The notes under the pieces: model-generated | Told to the model about the DNA's origin: nothing | What the model saw: the letters and a program-made list of their open reading frames with translations, nothing else | The model's database searches: none | Part shown: positions 6,216 through 7,310 of the stretch, piece by piece | Position numbering within the stretch: the stretch's first letter is position 1 | Layout of the letters: the number at the start of each line of letters is the position of its first letter | Assembly: GCA_044433165.1 (NCBI GenBank) | Contig: JAWXTX010000125.1 | Coordinates: 1 to 7,310 of the forward strand | Length of the DNA: 7,310 bases | Origin: Ferrimonas sp044433165 | GTDB taxonomy: Bacteria; Pseudomonadota; Gammaproteobacteria; Enterobacterales; Shewanellaceae | Direction: 5' to 3' | Made by a program: the position numbers and the translations under genes

Positions 6216-7151
6216 TTAATTAATTTTCTTTGGCATTCCCAATTGCTCATTCAATGCTTGTTGCAATCGAGTGGGATCAGTTTCCACTTGAGCGAGTTTT
6301 TGCTCTATGGTTTCAGAAAAAAGTAACTCTTTATCTTCGCGGCTTAATTCCACATCCATCGACAGCGGTTCATGCACTTCAATTAACCAACCATCGCGCT
6401 CTTGAGCTACTTTAATTGGCTCATTAATGATCCGTACCGGCTCGCCTACGCGCACTAAATCATATAACTCTTCGATGTCACTCGGACGCAAGCGAATACA
6501 GCCGGCACTGACTCGCATGCCAATACCAAACTCTTGATTGGTACCATGAATTAAATATTCACCGTTACCAAATCCTAACCGCATGGCTCGATGACCTAAT
6601 GGGTTATCTGGTCCCGCAGGCACAACTTGCGGTAAAGCTTCACCATTTTCTTCTAACCATTTTTTACGGGTTGTCGCGGTTGGTGTCCAAGTTGGATCTT
6701 TACGCATCTGGCTAATTCGAGTGGTGCCTAATGGCGTTTCCCGACCAATAACGCCAATACCAATGGGATAGACGTAAATACGTTTATGTGCATTATCAAA
6801 ATAATAAAGCCGCAGCTCCGCAATATTAATCACAATCCCTTGACGAGGGACGTCAGGTAATAACATCTGTGATGGCAGAGTTAATACCGTACCTGCAGCG
6901 GGCAATAATGGATCGGCTTCAGGATTTGCGGCTGAAATAGCTAAAAAACCCATTTGATAAAGCTGTGCAATTTGATCAAGGGTTTGCCCTTCTTCCACGC
7001 GATGCTCCATGGGAAAGCCTATCAAACGGCTCTCACCATAAGGTGCTGAATAGATCGCCGCCTGTGCGGGCCCACTCAATAATGTGGCCAACGACATCAT
7101 TACAGGCGTAAGCATTTTCGATTGCAGTAATGCTTTGTTACTACCGTTCAC
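6216..7151 (-). CDS. L,D-transpeptidase (LysM-YkuD, ErfK/YbiS/YcfS/YnhG family)
   Basis: From the chosen GTG start the protein has 311 residues. A signal peptide is visible, with basic residues K6 and K12, a hydrophobic stretch MLTPVMMSLATLLSG and a likely cut after A31 (AQA). A LysM-like peptidoglycan-binding segment follows (about 48-94, from MEHRVEEGQTLDQIAQLY to TVLTLPSQ). The YkuD catalytic domain is at about 106-243, with H202 in YLIHGTN and S215-x-G217-C218 in RVSAGCIRL. C218, the only cysteine, would be the nucleophile. The C-terminal tail is charged. Such enzymes attach Lpp to diaminopimelate in peptidoglycan (E. coli LdtA/B/C) or form 3-3 crosslinks (LdtD/E). Sequence does not settle which. 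E. coli ldtE (ynhG) sits convergently next to lpp, as here. The frame is open to an ATG at 7190, but GGAG (7163-7160) lies 8 nt before GTG 7151, and the GTG start gives a normal signal peptide. Confidence 0.92.
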   Translation of the reverse strand: MNGSNKALLQSKMLTPVMMSLATLLSGPAQAAIYSAPYGESRLIGFPMEHRVEEGQTLDQIAQLYQMGFLAISAANPEADPLLPAAGTVLTLPSQMLLPDVPRQGIVINIAELRLYYFDNAHKRIYVYPIGIGVIGRETPLGTTRISQMRKDPTWTPTATTRKKWLEENGEALPQVVPAGPDNPLGHRAMRLGFGNGEYLIHGTNQEFGIGMRVSAGCIRLRPSDIEELYDLVRVGEPVRIINEPIKVAQERDGWLIEVHEPLSMDVELSREDKELLFSETIEQKLAQVETDPTRLQQALNEQLGMPKKIN

Positions 7152-7159
7152 ACGTATTA

Positions 7160-7163
7160 CTCC
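7160..7163 (-). promoter_or_regulatory. Shine-Dalgarno site supporting a GTG start for the L,D-transpeptidase
   Basis: The minus strand reads GGAG 8 nt before GTG 7151. The upstream ATG 7190 would add 13 residues, including two cysteines and no positive charge until its Arg13, which is poor for a signal peptide and has no good ribosome site. Confidence 0.65.
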
Positions 7164-7254
7164 ACATGGATTCAAGGTTAAGCATATCATGCTTAATGCG
7201 CGAGGGAATACGTTTCCAGCACGCCTCTGGTTGCGGTTTTAGGCAATATATAAC

Positions 7255-7280
7255 AAAGGCCAACCTTTCGATTAGCCTTT
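7255..7280. repeat. Small inverted repeat upstream of the transpeptidase
   Basis: AAAGGC (7255-7260) and GCCTTT (7275-7280) could form a 6-bp stem with a 14-nt loop. Only a broken T run follows on either strand, so a terminator for a gene beyond the window is possible but weak. The rest of 7191-7310 shows no gene and no promoter I can defend. Confidence 0.3.
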
Positions 7281-7310
7281 ATTAATCTGTCACTTAATTT
7301 AACCTGTGTG

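Overview
The window looks like ordinary chromosomal core sequence from a facultatively anaerobic, Gram-negative gammaproteobacterium. NrdD and NrdG match the Escherichia coli proteins almost residue for residue at their key motifs. The envelope genes (Braun-type lipoprotein, L,D-transpeptidase, periplasmic alkaline phosphatase) also fit that class. The alkaline phosphatase has the His/Trp active-site variant known from marine Vibrio, so a Vibrionaceae-like or related aquatic genus is my best guess. That placement is inference. I see no transposon, phage, CRISPR, tRNA or rRNA, and nothing that supports an undescribed system.

Layout, left to right. (1) 1-2291, minus strand: the anaerobic ribonucleotide reductase operon nrdD-nrdG. 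nrdG is cut by the window edge after 38 codons. (2) 2292-2635: a regulatory spacer. It holds an apparently complete anaerobic promoter for nrdD (FNR-like site centred at -41.5, -10 hexamer TATGAT, two weak NrdR-box-like repeats 32 bp apart) and the terminator of the next gene. (3) 2636-3958, minus strand: a secreted alkaline phosphatase. (4) 4143-4859, plus strand: a PphA/PphB-type metallophosphatase, divergent from the phosphatase. (5) 5000-5638, plus strand: a seven-helix hemolysin III/TrhA membrane protein. (6) 5639-5903: a spacer rich in dyad symmetry in front of lpp. (7) 5904-6164, plus strand: a Braun-type lipoprotein. It converges on (8) 6216-7151, minus strand: a LysM-YkuD L,D-transpeptidase. 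The two share a strong bidirectional terminator.

Functionally, NrdG activates NrdD for dNTP synthesis without oxygen. The promoter signals suggest induction by oxygen loss and repression when dNTPs are plentiful. At the other end, the lipoprotein and transpeptidase are a plausible substrate-enzyme pair: a YkuD enzyme of this type joins the C-terminal lysine of Lpp to peptidoglycan. The same convergent lpp/ldtE arrangement occurs in E. coli. The middle genes (alkaline phosphatase, phosphoprotein phosphatase, TrhA) show no clear functional link. Several start codons were moved from the longest open frame because of well-placed Shine-Dalgarno sites and family alignment: nrdD to 2291, nrdG to 116, trhA to 5000, and the transpeptidase to a GTG at 7151.
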